DNA of 64,000 nt from assembly GCF_018918005.1 (NCBI RefSeq), contig NZ_JAHLPR010000005.1, positions 62,001-126,000 of the forward strand. Direction: 5' to 3'. The notes below the pieces were generated by a model. It saw only the letters and a list, made by a program, of their open reading frames with translations, did no database searches and was not told the origin of the DNA. The DNA is from Paenibacillus sp. MSJ-34 (GTDB taxonomy: Bacteria; Bacillota; Bacilli; Paenibacillales; Paenibacillaceae). Positions 24,962 to 32,588 of the stretch are shown piece after piece (the first letter of the stretch is position 1; every line of letters starts with the position of its first letter). The position numbers were made by a program, and so were the translations under genes.

Positions 24962-25461
24962 CGCTGGAACGGAAAATCAGCAACATGTATAAGTTGGACG
25001 ATCGGGCATGGCTGCGTCATGCCAATCCGTGGAGCGTCTGGACGCGCAACTCGGTCATGCCGCTCCTTATTCTCGCGTTTTGGAGCAGGACCTGGATAGG
25101 ATGGTGGGCCGCGGTGCCGGTGGCGCTTGCCGTTGCATGGGCGATGGTCAATCCGCATATTTTCCCCGCACCGCGTTCGACGGATCATTGGGCTTCCAAA
25201 TGCGTCTTCGGCGAACGGCTATGGCTGAATCGCGATCGAGTCCCTATACCCGCATCGCATAAGCGGTTGCCGAATTTGTTAAGCGCAATTGCCGGAATCG
25301 GAGCGTTGTTCGTGATGATTGGCGTGTTCCGGTTCGATCTTTGGATGACGCTGTTCGGATGTGCTCTTGTATATATGGGAAAACTGTGGTTTTTGGATCG
25401 TATGGTTTGGATTTACGAGGATATGAACCGCCATCCTGGCGGTGAGAATAGGGAAAAATAA
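24958..25461 (+). CDS. DUF6653-like membrane protein
   Basis: 167 aa. Opens with a short amphipathic region and the conserved-looking WLRHANPWSVWTRNSV block, then two close hydrophobic segments (about 35-65), a polar loop with ASKCVFGERLWLNRD, and two more hydrophobic segments (about 103-140). This pattern matches the DUF6653 group as I remember it; function unknown. ATG 24958 overlaps the TetR stop, so the two are co-translated, making this the likely target and effector gene of that repressor. Confidence 0.7.
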   Translation: MTLERKISNMYKLDDRAWLRHANPWSVWTRNSVMPLLILAFWSRTWIGWWAAVPVALAVAWAMVNPHIFPAPRSTDHWASKCVFGERLWLNRDRVPIPASHKRLPNLLSAIAGIGALFVMIGVFRFDLWMTLFGCALVYMGKLWFLDRMVWIYEDMNRHPGGENREK

Positions 25462-25534
25462 ATGCGTGCATTTGGAACGGAACTGTGCTACGATACCTCT
25501 TGTTTATGAGTTTGACGAAGAAGCAGGTGACATC

Positions 25535-26938
25535 ATGGCATCTTTCCAATCCGAACCAAATCAAGGAGATAAGCGGACGAAGGAGCTCCGCTTATTTTTT
25601 CTTGCATGGCCAATATTTTTAGAAATTTTTCTGTTTATGCTGATGGGAATTGCGGATACGTTTATGTTAAGCGCCATATCCGACAATGCCGTATCGGGAG
25701 TCGGGGCGGCGAACCAGTATCTTCATATTGCGATTCTCGTCCTGGAAGTGATCGGCAACGGCGCGTCGATTGTCGTCGCGCAGTACATCGGTTCGCGGAA
25801 GCTGGTGGAGGCGGCGAAAATATCGGCATTGGCCGTTACGCTCAATTTAATCGTAGGTCTCGCAATCAGCGCCATCTTCCTCGTGTTCTGCGGCAGCATG
25901 CTGCAGGCGCTCAATTTGCAAGGCGAAATATTGACGCATGCCCGAAGCTATTTGTCTATCGTCGGAGGAGCGATTTTCCTGCAGGCGATTATCAATTCCT
26001 TGTCGGCTATCATTCGGGTTCACGGGTTCACGAAGGAAGCGATGTTCGTTTCCCTGGGCATGAACGTGATACACATTCTCGGTAACTATGCTTTGATCTT
26101 CGGTAAATTCGGTTTTCCGGAAATGGGCGTTCAAGGGGCGGCCATATCGACGGTCGTAAGCCGGGCCCTCGCGTTGATCGTGTTCTTCTGGCTGTTGTAC
26201 CGCATCATGGCGGTAAGAGTCCAGATTCAATATTATTTCTCGCTGTCCAAAGAATATATCGCCAAAATTCTTAAAATCGGCGTGCCTTCCGCGTTCGAGC
26301 AGGTGATGTATCAGTTCTGCCAAATCATGTTTTTATATTACGCCACATTCCTGGGCGCTGCATCGCTCGCGGCTCGGCAGTACGCTTCGAACATTTCGAT
26401 GTTTACGTATTTGTTCGCCTTGGCCGCGGGCATGGGGACGGCGATTATCGTAGGAAGGCTCGTAGGCGGAAACTACAAGGACGAGGCGTATCGCCGCGTA
26501 TGGAAGAGCGTGCGTTGGGCCGGGGCGGCGACGCTTATTATGGTCGCGCTGGTTATTGCGCTGCGCGAACGGTTGATGGGCGTCTTTACGGATGATCCGG
26601 AAATTATTCGTCTTGGCGCCAACGTCTTGTTACTGAGCATCGTGCTGGAAACGGGGCGAACGGTCAATATCGTGCTAATTAATTCTTTGCGCGCCGCGGG
26701 GGATGCGAAATTCCCTTTGTGGATCGGCATGTTCTCGATGGTAGCAATGAGCTTGCCGTTAGGTTATTTGCTAGTGTTTCCTTTGAAACTGGGATTGGCG
26801 GGCATATGGCTGGCGATTGCCGCAGACGAATGGCTGCGCGCTGTCATCATGTTTTTCCGCTGGAAGAGCAGGGCGTGGGAGAAGCATGCGCTCGTGAAGC
26901 CGGATTCCCCGGAGCAAGGGGCTATGGCCCATACGTAA
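25535..26938 (+). CDS. MATE-family efflux transporter
   Basis: 467 aa with twelve hydrophobic segments in two related halves (MatE domains about 20-180 and 240-400). Family hallmarks include LAWPIFLEIFLFMLMGIADTF and, in the second half, GVPSAFEQVMYQFCQIMFLY. Exports cationic compounds in exchange for Na+ or H+; substrate unknown. ATG 25535 is chosen because AGGTGA precedes it and the region 25442-25534 overlaps the DUF6653 gene without a ribosome binding site. Encoded 73 bp after that gene and may be co-transcribed under the TetR repressor. Terminator at 27139. Confidence 0.92.
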   Translation: MASFQSEPNQGDKRTKELRLFFLAWPIFLEIFLFMLMGIADTFMLSAISDNAVSGVGAANQYLHIAILVLEVIGNGASIVVAQYIGSRKLVEAAKISALAVTLNLIVGLAISAIFLVFCGSMLQALNLQGEILTHARSYLSIVGGAIFLQAIINSLSAIIRVHGFTKEAMFVSLGMNVIHILGNYALIFGKFGFPEMGVQGAAISTVVSRALALIVFFWLLYRIMAVRVQIQYYFSLSKEYIAKILKIGVPSAFEQVMYQFCQIMFLYYATFLGAASLAARQYASNISMFTYLFALAAGMGTAIIVGRLVGGNYKDEAYRRVWKSVRWAGAATLIMVALVIALRERLMGVFTDDPEIIRLGANVLLLSIVLETGRTVNIVLINSLRAAGDAKFPLWIGMFSMVAMSLPLGYLLVFPLKLGLAGIWLAIAADEWLRAVIMFFRWKSRAWEKHALVKPDSPEQGAMAHT

Positions 26939-26944
26939 CTAACT

Positions 26945-27125
26945 CCAAAATCTGCCGCTAAATCAAAGATATATCAGCCTATTGCTTCATTAGTGGTAAA
27001 AACTGGCGTTAATCTTTAGGAGATTGGCACATTTGCGAAGGATACCTGAAATTAGCTCCGCAAAATACCGCTAACTTCGCTTTCATGCGAATTTAAAGAA
27101 AATAAAGGTAGAATTTACCGCTAGT
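26945..27125. repeat. Diverged intergenic repeat related to 22981-23190
   Basis: AT-rich, non-coding, with CTGCCGCTAAAT, AAAAACTGGCGTTAAT, GAAATTAGCTCCGC and ACCGCTAACTTCGC words that echo the ATTAGCGG/CCGCTAAT units of the other cluster. Confidence 0.55.
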
Positions 27126-27138
27126 TGCCCAACCACAT

Positions 27139-27167
27139 GGCCGCGATCGTCGATCGCGGCTTTTTCA
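27139..27167 (+). terminator. Terminator downstream of the MATE gene
   Basis: CCGCGATCG/CGATCGCGG perfect stem with a very tight turn, followed by CTTTTT. Confidence 0.88.
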
Positions 27168-27198
27168 TTCAACGTTGCTCTCTACGGTCTCTTCTCTT

Positions 27199-27330
27199 CT
27201 ACTTATTTGTACTTTTCTGTTTTGTCGGAAGTTCGCCGGAAGGCATTCCTTCGCCCTGGCGTTTTTTGTTTTTCTCGGCTTTCTTCTGGGTATCGTGCAG
27301 CTTCTCTACATAATCATGCGTACTGTCCAT
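27199..27330 (-). CDS. Small DUF4023-like protein
   Basis: 43 aa, very polar and lysine-rich, beginning MDSTHDYVEKLHDTQKKAEK and ending GELPTKQKSTNK. This matches the DUF4023 pattern in Bacillales (STHE/DFVEKLHDTQ, KNxKRQG, LPTK) as I remember it; function unknown. On the minus strand AGGAGG (27338-27343) lies 7 nt before the ATG at 27330. An ATG 4 nt earlier is out of frame and reads only six codons. A 9-bp inverted repeat sits directly upstream (27346-27371). Confidence 0.75.
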   Translation of the reverse strand: MDSTHDYVEKLHDTQKKAEKNKKRQGEGMPSGELPTKQKSTNK

Positions 27331-27345
27331 CCATATTCCTCCTCG

Positions 27346-27371
27346 TATAGTAACTGTCATTTGTTACTATA
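27346..27371. promoter_or_regulatory. TATAGTAAC inverted repeat between DUF4023 and Rrf2 genes
   Basis: TATAGTAAC (27346-27354), 8-bp spacer, GTTACTATA (27363-27371): a perfect 9-bp inverted repeat, the size of a dimeric repressor site. It lies 16 bp upstream of the small minus-strand gene and about 140 bp from the Rrf2 gene. The binder is unknown. Confidence 0.65.
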
Positions 27372-27508
27372 ACCAATTCCGCGGCAAAGCATCCGGCTTC
27401 CGCTTGTGCCGGCCGAACGCTTGGCAATGAGGCCGTACGTATTGAACCATATATGGCGGTTTGTTATAATTTTGATGATATCCATGACCAAAGAAGGGGG
27501 CGTTTGCG

Positions 27509-27946
27509 TTGAAAACAGAAAAAAGCTCCTGCCCTCCCAATTATAAATCTTTCGGATTGGCAATTCAGGCGTTAGTGATGATGTCCAAATGCGAGAACCG
27601 TTGTCCCAGCGGCGAGATCGCAGACTATCTTCAATCGGAGCCCACTTTACTGAGACGCATTATGGCCAGGCTGGTGCAGAACAATATCGTCGAGACCCGG
27701 GAAGGCCGTGATGGCGGATATCGGCTTAAGAAAGCGCCTGAAGCGATTACGCTGGCGGACGTATTAACCGCCCTTGAAGGAACGAACCCATTGAAAGACA
27801 GTATGCTCGACTCGACGGGCGACCATGCCTTCGGACTTTGCATGAATTCCATATTTACCGATATATCGTCAGAGCTTGACAGCAGCATTGCCGGAGTGTT
27901 AAGCCGTTACACGATCAAAGATATCGCCGATTCGGCCGCCATCTGA
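27509..27946 (+). CDS. Rrf2-family transcriptional regulator
   Basis: 145 aa. Winged helix at about 10-70: FGLAIQALVMMSKCENRC, EIADYLQSEPTLLRRIMARL and wing VETREGRDGGYRLKKAPEAI; a helical dimerisation region follows (ITLADVLTALEG). Cysteines (8, 27, 31 and near 110) do not form the CX5CX7C Fe-S motif of IscR/NsrR, so it is more likely a thiol- or ligand-sensing type such as YwgB/YwnA. Start is TTG with AAGGGGGCG upstream. A nitroreductase gene with its own promoter follows 155 bp downstream and is a possible target. Confidence 0.88.
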   Translation: MKTEKSSCPPNYKSFGLAIQALVMMSKCENRCPSGEIADYLQSEPTLLRRIMARLVQNNIVETREGRDGGYRLKKAPEAITLADVLTALEGTNPLKDSMLDSTGDHAFGLCMNSIFTDISSELDSSIAGVLSRYTIKDIADSAAI

Positions 27947-27961
27947 TCCAGATAAATCATA

Positions 27962-27990
27962 TTGACAATCGATAGATGCCGCATTATACT
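27962..27990 (+). promoter_or_regulatory. Sigma-A promoter of the nitroreductase gene
   Basis: TTGACA (27962-27967), 17-bp spacer, TATACT (27985-27990). Confidence 0.82.
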
Positions 27991-28024
27991 GTGCTAATAA
28001 ACGAACAGTTTCTTGCGATCTTAA

Positions 28025-28044
28025 CTGTGTTAAATTTCACACAG
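28025..28044 (+). promoter_or_regulatory. Crp/Fnr-like inverted repeat in the nitroreductase leader
   Basis: CTGTGT-TAAATTTC-ACACAG is a perfect 6-bp inverted repeat; its core TGTGTTAAATTTCACA resembles TGTGA-N6-TCACA. It lies about 35 bp after the -10, where binding would repress. Confidence 0.45.
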
Positions 28045-28101
28045 ATAACAAGGCGGCTAAGAAGCTTGGGAAAACGTTACATTATTAGGAGGTTGGAGAG
28101 C

Positions 28102-28749
28102 ATGGCAACGACAAGTGTGAAAGAGAAAGATTTTATGACGGTTGTACGGGAGCGCCGTTCTGTGCGCCATTACGACCCCGCCGCGAAGATTTCGAGAGAA
28201 GAATTGTCCGATATGTTGAAAGAAGCGGCGCTTGCTCCGTCGAGCAGCAATCTGCAACCGTGGCGGTTTCTTGTATTTGACGATCCGGCAGTGAAAGAAC
28301 GGCTGCTGCCGATCGCAAACAACCAGAAGCAAGTCGTAGATGCGGCTGCGGTCATCGCGGTGCTGGGGGATGTGCAAGGATACGAAAATGCCCCTAAAGT
28401 TTACAAAGCGGCTGTCGAAGCAGGCTATATGACGAAAGAGATCGCGCAAAATATGATCGAACGGACCTTAACGGGCTATCCCCAAATAGGGCGGGAAAAG
28501 CTGGAGCATATCGCTCTCATCGACGGCGGTTTGGTTAGCATGCAGCTGATGCTTGCAGCGAAAGCCAGAGGCTACGATACGGTGCCGATGGGCGGGTTTC
28601 ATGCAGACCGGCTCATGCAAGAGTTCGAGATTCCCGAACGCTATGTTCCGGTCATGCTCATCGCGGTAGGCAAGGCGGCATCGCCCGGACATCCGACCAC
28701 GCGGCTGCCGATCGAGGACATCACGTTTTGGAACGGGTTTGCCAAATAA
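28102..28749 (+). CDS. Nitroreductase-family flavoprotein
   Basis: 215 aa FMN-dependent NAD(P)H oxidoreductase fold. FMN-phosphate site RERRSVRHYDPAAKI near the N terminus, ALAPSSSNLQPWRFLVF block, and the C-terminal GKAASPGHPTTRLP region. Closest in pattern to YodC/HBN1-like enzymes. The ATG at 28102 is preceded by TAGGAGGT; the frame is open from 27976, but that would run through the promoter. A terminator follows. Substrate unknown; the upstream Rrf2 regulator suggests redox or thiol stress control. Confidence 0.9.
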   Translation: MATTSVKEKDFMTVVRERRSVRHYDPAAKISREELSDMLKEAALAPSSSNLQPWRFLVFDDPAVKERLLPIANNQKQVVDAAAVIAVLGDVQGYENAPKVYKAAVEAGYMTKEIAQNMIERTLTGYPQIGREKLEHIALIDGGLVSMQLMLAAKARGYDTVPMGGFHADRLMQEFEIPERYVPVMLIAVGKAASPGHPTTRLPIEDITFWNGFAK

Positions 28750-28761
28750 ATGATTCATCGT

Positions 28762-28790
28762 GAAAGAGACGCCAACCGGCGTTTCTTTTG
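28762..28790 (+). terminator. Terminator of the nitroreductase gene
   Basis: AAAGAGACGCC / GGCGTTTCTTTT hairpin with a 4-nt loop (AACC), the right arm ending in T-rich sequence. Confidence 0.88.
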
Positions 28791-28958
28791 TTATGACCGC
28801 TCTCGTCTTTTCCGTTTGCCGGTGGTTTTTTTGCGCCTTTTTTAGGTGTGGATGATCTTCGGGGACAGCTTGCCGTTTTCGGCATGCAAAGGCGATGGTG
28901 GACTAGGGATAAGTGCGTTCATTTCACTTGAAACGATATCGAAATACAATCCAACAAT

Positions 28959-28988
28959 GCCGCAGGCTGCCGCTTGCGGTTTTTTTAT
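28959..28988 (+). terminator. Orphan terminator without an upstream gene
   Basis: CCGCA (28960-28964) pairs with TGCGG (28975-28979) before eight Ts. No coding region lies between the nitroreductase terminator and this one, so it may end a small RNA or leader transcript. The rest of 28791-29159 shows no gene or known riboswitch. Confidence 0.7.
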
Positions 28989-29159
28989 TTTATCGGAGAG
29001 AGGAAGAAGAATTTGAATAAAAATGTGCTGCCAAAATATTCGCTTGAATCTCCGGCAAGGTGTAACTATAATTGTGACATATTGTAATCGGAGAGGATAT
29101 CGCTTCGGCTAACGCAATTTCGGGCCGACGATCTACACGACGAAAGGTTGAATGCAGCT

Positions 29160-30404
29160 ATGAAACATCAAGATCGACCGGCAGTCGGGCTCACATGGGG
29201 ACAACGGTTGTCGATGGCCGTGATGCTAGGGTCCATGACTGCTATCGGTCCTTTTTCCATCGATATGTATTTGCCGTCATTGCCGATCTTGGCAAACGAC
29301 TTGCATACGAGCACATCGCTCGCCCAGCTTAGCCTTACGGCTTGCTTGCTCGGCCTGGCGCTTGGCCAGCTGTTGCTCGGGCCGCTCAGCGACTCCCGCG
29401 GCCGCCGCAAGCCGCTTATCATTTCCTTAACCGTCTACGCAGTTGCGTCTGTGCTATGCGCGGCAGTGCCTTCGATTTGGGGGTTGATCGCGCTCCGTTT
29501 CATTCAAGGGATGTCAGGGGCCGGGGGCATCGTCATTGCGCGCGCTATGGTGCGCGATATGTATTCCGGTTCGGAACTGACCAAATTTTTCTCGCTGTTG
29601 ATGCTTATTAACGGTCTTGCGCCGATCGTGGCTCCAATCGCGGGCGGCCAACTGCTGCAAGTGACGTCATGGCACGGGGTATTCGTCGTGCTGGGCCTGC
29701 TTGGTGTCGTCCTTGTTGCGACCGCCGCCTTCGGCTTGCGCGAAACGCTCCCGCCCGAGCGGCGTTCCATCGGCGGCGTCAAGACGACCGTATCCACGTT
29801 CGGCCGGCTCCTGCGCGACCGCGCGTTCATGGGGTACGCTTGCGCGCAAGGCTTCGTGTCCGCGGCGATGTTCAGCTACATTTCGGGCTCGCCGTTCGTG
29901 CTCCAGAACATTTACGGCGCTTCGCCGCAAGCGTTCAGCATTTTCTTCGCCGTCAACGGGCTCGGCCTAATCTTGGCGACGCAGCTTACGGGCCGCCTGG
30001 CCGCACGTTTTCATGAATCGCGGCTGTTCTTGGCCGGACTCTTGCTATCCTTATGCGGAGGCCTTGGCTTGCTCGCCATGATTCTGGTCAAGGCGCCGTT
30101 ATTTACGGTACTGCTGTTCTTGTTCGTGTCCGTCTCCAGCACCGGTATGGTGAACACGGCCGGCTTCTCGCTGGCGATGCAGAGCCAAGGCAAATCGGCA
30201 GGCAGCGCGTCGGCTTTGCTTGGGCTGCTGCCGTTTATCGCAGGTTCCGCCGCGGCTCCGTTGGTTGGCATCGCAGGCAGCCAAACCGCCGTGCCGATGG
30301 GCATCGTCATCGCTTGCTGCGCTCTCGGCGCCATGGGCTGCTACCGTTTCATGATTCGGCAAGGCAAGCGTGAGTCGGTACGGCAACGTTCCGTTGAGGG
30401 TTAA
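29160..30404 (+). CDS. Bcr/CflA-family multidrug MFS transporter
   Basis: 414 aa with twelve membrane segments. Bcr/CflA landmarks: IGPFSIDMYLPSLPILANDL in helix 1, GLALGQLLLGPLSDSRGRRK (loop 2-3 motif A) and ALRFIQGMSGAGGIVIARAM (helix 4). Proton-driven drug/sulfonamide/bicyclomycin export is the family role. A TTG at 29148 opens the frame; ATG 29160 is preferred although its GAAAGG is spaced about 12 bp. Downstream base composition drops abruptly into the AT-rich toxin-antitoxin islet, and no terminator was found between. Confidence 0.92.
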   Translation: MKHQDRPAVGLTWGQRLSMAVMLGSMTAIGPFSIDMYLPSLPILANDLHTSTSLAQLSLTACLLGLALGQLLLGPLSDSRGRRKPLIISLTVYAVASVLCAAVPSIWGLIALRFIQGMSGAGGIVIARAMVRDMYSGSELTKFFSLLMLINGLAPIVAPIAGGQLLQVTSWHGVFVVLGLLGVVLVATAAFGLRETLPPERRSIGGVKTTVSTFGRLLRDRAFMGYACAQGFVSAAMFSYISGSPFVLQNIYGASPQAFSIFFAVNGLGLILATQLTGRLAARFHESRLFLAGLLLSLCGGLGLLAMILVKAPLFTVLLFLFVSVSSTGMVNTAGFSLAMQSQGKSAGSASALLGLLPFIAGSAAAPLVGIAGSQTAVPMGIVIACCALGAMGCYRFMIRQGKRESVRQRSVEG

Positions 30405-30523
30405 TCATAATTTTAATACGTTGTTCTGAGCATTCTACGAATTACCATTACATTTGGTTAAGTATATCTAAGTCTAAAAATGTTATAATGGTCATAATTA
30501 ATCCTTAAAAGGGGTTGTATTTT

Positions 30524-30760
30524 ATGACAATAAGTAAGAATCGTATTCATGAACTTATTGATCGTTTATCTGACAAAGATCTTGAGTTAGTTACCGATTT
30601 AATGGAGCGGCTTTCTCAGACAACTACTAGCAGAGAAATCCCTCTGGACGACGAACCTACTACTCAGGAGGATCTGGATGCAATTAACAGCGCTACTGAA
30701 GCATACTTAAAGGGTGAATTAATAAACTTTAAGGATGTAGAGCATGAGTTACGAAGTTAA
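30524..30760 (+). CDS. Type II antitoxin (paired with RelE/ParE-type toxin)
   Basis: 78 aa acidic protein (SDKDLELVTDLMERLSQTTT, IPLDDEPTTQEDLDAINSATEAY). The N-terminal helices resemble short DNA-binding or RelB/Phd-like antitoxin openings; the acidic second half is the type that wraps a RelE toxin. AAAGGGG precedes ATG 30524; the TTG at 30515 is unlikely. It overlaps the toxin gene by 17 bp, the usual antitoxin-first order. AT-rich codon use (ATA, TTA, AAT) differs from flanking genes. Confidence 0.85.
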   Translation: MTISKNRIHELIDRLSDKDLELVTDLMERLSQTTTSREIPLDDEPTTQEDLDAINSATEAYLKGELINFKDVEHELRS

Positions 30761-31010
30761 GTTCTATAAGGATGCGTATAAAAGTCTCCGGAAACAAGAT
30801 ACGGTGACCCGTAATCGAATTCTAGATCTTATAATGCTATTATCGCAAAATCCAAAACATCCTGAACTTGACATTAAGAAGATGCAGGGCGTAGAAAATC
30901 GTTATCGACTTCGAGTAGGCTCTTTTCGTATTATCTATTCCATTCATGACGATGAATTAATTATTATTGTTATCAAAATTAGTTCGCGTAGGGATGTATA
31001 TAAATCTTAG
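30744..31010 (+). CDS. RelE/ParE-family toxin
   Basis: 88 aa basic protein with the RelE fold signature: YEVKFYKDAYKSLRKQD at the N terminus, MQGVENRYRLRVGSFRIIY in the central strands and IIIVIKISSRRDVYKS at the end, i.e. the RxRVGxxRxxY core and the terminal H/R-x-x-x-Y element of mRNA interferases such as YoeB/RelE. The start overlaps the antitoxin stop region. Likely cleaves ribosome-bound mRNA when freed (family knowledge). Strong AT bias suggests acquisition by transfer. Confidence 0.92.
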   Translation: MSYEVKFYKDAYKSLRKQDTVTRNRILDLIMLLSQNPKHPELDIKKMQGVENRYRLRVGSFRIIYSIHDDELIIIVIKISSRRDVYKS

Positions 31011-31074
31011 AGGTACTAAGCATATCCATGCACGATAGGCTGTCTGCTGGAAATTCCCTACAGACGGCCTCCAT

Positions 31075-31250
31075 TTATTTCTTCCCCATGTAAGCTCCAA
31101 CCTCATCCTGCCGGCCAAAATTCTCAAGCCTTTGAGGCTCATATACGCGAGACGTCGAACTTGGGAAACGGATCTCGAGCAGACGACCATCGCCCTTCCG
31201 GGTCAATGGCGCAAACAGAAACAAAATCGCTAGCAACAGGCTAGCGGGTA
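31075..31250 (-). pseudogene. Possible 3' gene remnant antisense to the next gene's leader
   Basis: Minus-strand open frame with a hydrophobic stretch (LLLAILFLFAPLT) then a polar end (YEPQRLENFGRQDEVG, MGKK, stop). It looks protein-like, but no start with a ribosome binding site was found. A 7-bp palindrome at 31228-31246 (CGCTAGC/GCTAGCG) crosses its 5' part. Family not recognised; may be a decayed gene or chance. Confidence 0.25.
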
Positions 31251-31263
31251 TAGGAGGATCATT

Positions 31264-31479
31264 ATGGATAATATTGATAAAAATTCCCAAGAAAGCGATT
31301 TTCCCAAGATGGGCAAGCCTGCGACACGCGCTCTCGCAAATGTCGGGTATTATAGGCTTGAACAATTAACCGAAGTGGCGGAAGCGGACATTTTGAAGCT
31401 GCATGGAGTCGGGCCTAAAGCGGTAAGAATATTGAATGAGGCTCTTAAAGAGAGAGGGCTGTCCTTTGCGAGAAAATAG
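31264..31479 (+). CDS. Small helix-hairpin-helix DNA-binding protein
   Basis: 71 aa, resembling the C-terminal domain of RNA polymerase alpha or a single HhH unit: FPKMGKPATRALANVGYYRL, LTEVAEADILKLHGVGPKA, then VRILNEALKERGL. Two helix-hairpin-helix turns (LANVGY and LHGVGPKA) suggest non-specific DNA binding. TAGGAGG at 31251-31257 gives good spacing to the ATG. Stand-alone proteins of this kind are common in Bacillales; their role is not established. Confidence 0.85.
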   Translation: MDNIDKNSQESDFPKMGKPATRALANVGYYRLEQLTEVAEADILKLHGVGPKAVRILNEALKERGLSFARK

Positions 31480-31502
31480 AAATCCGGCTAGGCAATCAAC
31501 CG

Positions 31503-32150
31503 TCATAAATTGTAATCATTGAATTCCCACTCTTGATGGAATTGCTCCAAAAAACTTTCCATGAACCGATGTCTTTGCTCTGCAATTTTCTTTGCAGAAT
31601 CCGTATTGAGCAAGTCTTTTATTCTTAGTAATTTTTCATGGAAATGGTATATTGCAGTTTTTTCATTGGATCTGTAGTCGAGGTTCTCGAAACTCTTTCC
31701 CGGATGATGAATTTGCAGACCCTTCCATCCGGAGTAAGCGAAAGCTCTGGCAATGCCCACTGCTCCAATCGCATCGAGCCGGTCTGCATCTTGTACGATC
31801 TTGCCTTCCAATGTTTCCATGGGCGGATTTTTCCCGCCGTTATATGACATGGTCGAGATGATGGTCATTACTTCTTCCGTGATTCGATGCTCTACATTAT
31901 GGTTTGTCAGCCATAGGAGGACTTTCGATAAACCAGCTTCTTTGGATACATTCAATTTTTCATCTGCCACATCATGCAAAAGAGCGGCTAATTCGCACAC
32001 GAAGATATTTGCATGTTCGGCTTTGGCTAATTCAACAGCGAGCTTTCTAACACGTTGAATATGCCACCAATCATGCCCGCTCGGGTCAAATTCCAGTTGT
32101 TGTTTGGCAAACTTCTCTGCGGAATGAATAATGTCTTCCGGATGATTCAT
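31503..32150 (-). CDS. HD-domain phosphohydrolase (YpgQ/YedJ-like)
   Basis: 215 aa. Complete HD metal site: HDWWHIQRV (first His), ALLHDVAD (HD pair) and QDADRLDAIGAVGIAR (distal Asp), the signature of the YedJ/YpgQ branch, whose members hydrolyse nucleotide or polyphosphate esters. Convergent with the small HhH gene (23-bp gap), so the two are independent. More AT-rich than most of the window. Start at 32150 is the first Met with the family N terminus (MNHPEDIIHSAEKF); GAGGTCG lies upstream on the minus strand. Confidence 0.92.
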   Translation of the reverse strand: MNHPEDIIHSAEKFAKQQLEFDPSGHDWWHIQRVRKLAVELAKAEHANIFVCELAALLHDVADEKLNVSKEAGLSKVLLWLTNHNVEHRITEEVMTIISTMSYNGGKNPPMETLEGKIVQDADRLDAIGAVGIARAFAYSGWKGLQIHHPGKSFENLDYRSNEKTAIYHFHEKLLRIKDLLNTDSAKKIAEQRHRFMESFLEQFHQEWEFNDYNL

Positions 32151-32216
32151 GAAACGACCTCTTTTCTTCTATAATTATCTTGTGATTTTTCACGCCAATG
32201 ATGGGAGACAGATGAT

Positions 32217-32585
32217 ATGCAAAAAAATAAGCGCTTACTCGTTTCACTATTCATGGTACTAATAATCGCCGCTATTCTCGTACCCGTTTAAATTTCAAGT
32301 TTATACACATCGTTTCAGCAAGTCGTATTAGATCCGTTACAAGGCAAGGAAATTACTTCGCTCAATATTACTAGGATATCATCTGAAGACAGAAAAGAAA
32401 TGATCGTATCCGATAAGAGTATAACGCCGGTGCAGGACGACATGAAACATAGATTTGGCATCGTTATAGAAGATAGTAAAAAAAGAGTCACCATTTTTGA
32501 TAATGATAAAAGCAAAAATAGACTAAATTCTTATAAAATTACAAATGATTTTAATATTGTGAATCTTGAAAATGTTTTTAAGTAA
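32217..32585 (+). pseudogene. Small membrane-anchored protein interrupted by an in-frame stop
   Basis: ATG 32217 (after GGGAGACAG) opens a frame encoding a classic signal anchor, RLLVSLFMVLIIAAILVPV, and hits TAA at 32289-32291 after 24 codons. The same frame then continues without another stop to 32585 for about 97 codons with coherent sequence (TSFQQVVLDPLQGKEITSLN, HRFGIVIEDSKKRVTIFD, SYKITNDFNIVNLENVFK). No frameshift is needed; one base change in the TAA would restore a roughly 122-aa exported protein. Family not recognised. Could also be a sequencing error. Confidence 0.7.
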
Positions 32586-32588
32586 TCA

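Noticed and set aside
28880-28930. GGCGATGG word resembling the start of a fluoride riboswitch
   Set aside because: The conserved pseudoknot partner and later blocks are missing, and the downstream gene is not a fluoride exporter.
30957-31190. 77-aa minus-strand frame downstream of the RelE toxin
   Set aside because: No ribosome binding site or family; overlaps the other, more protein-like remnant frame at 31075-31250.
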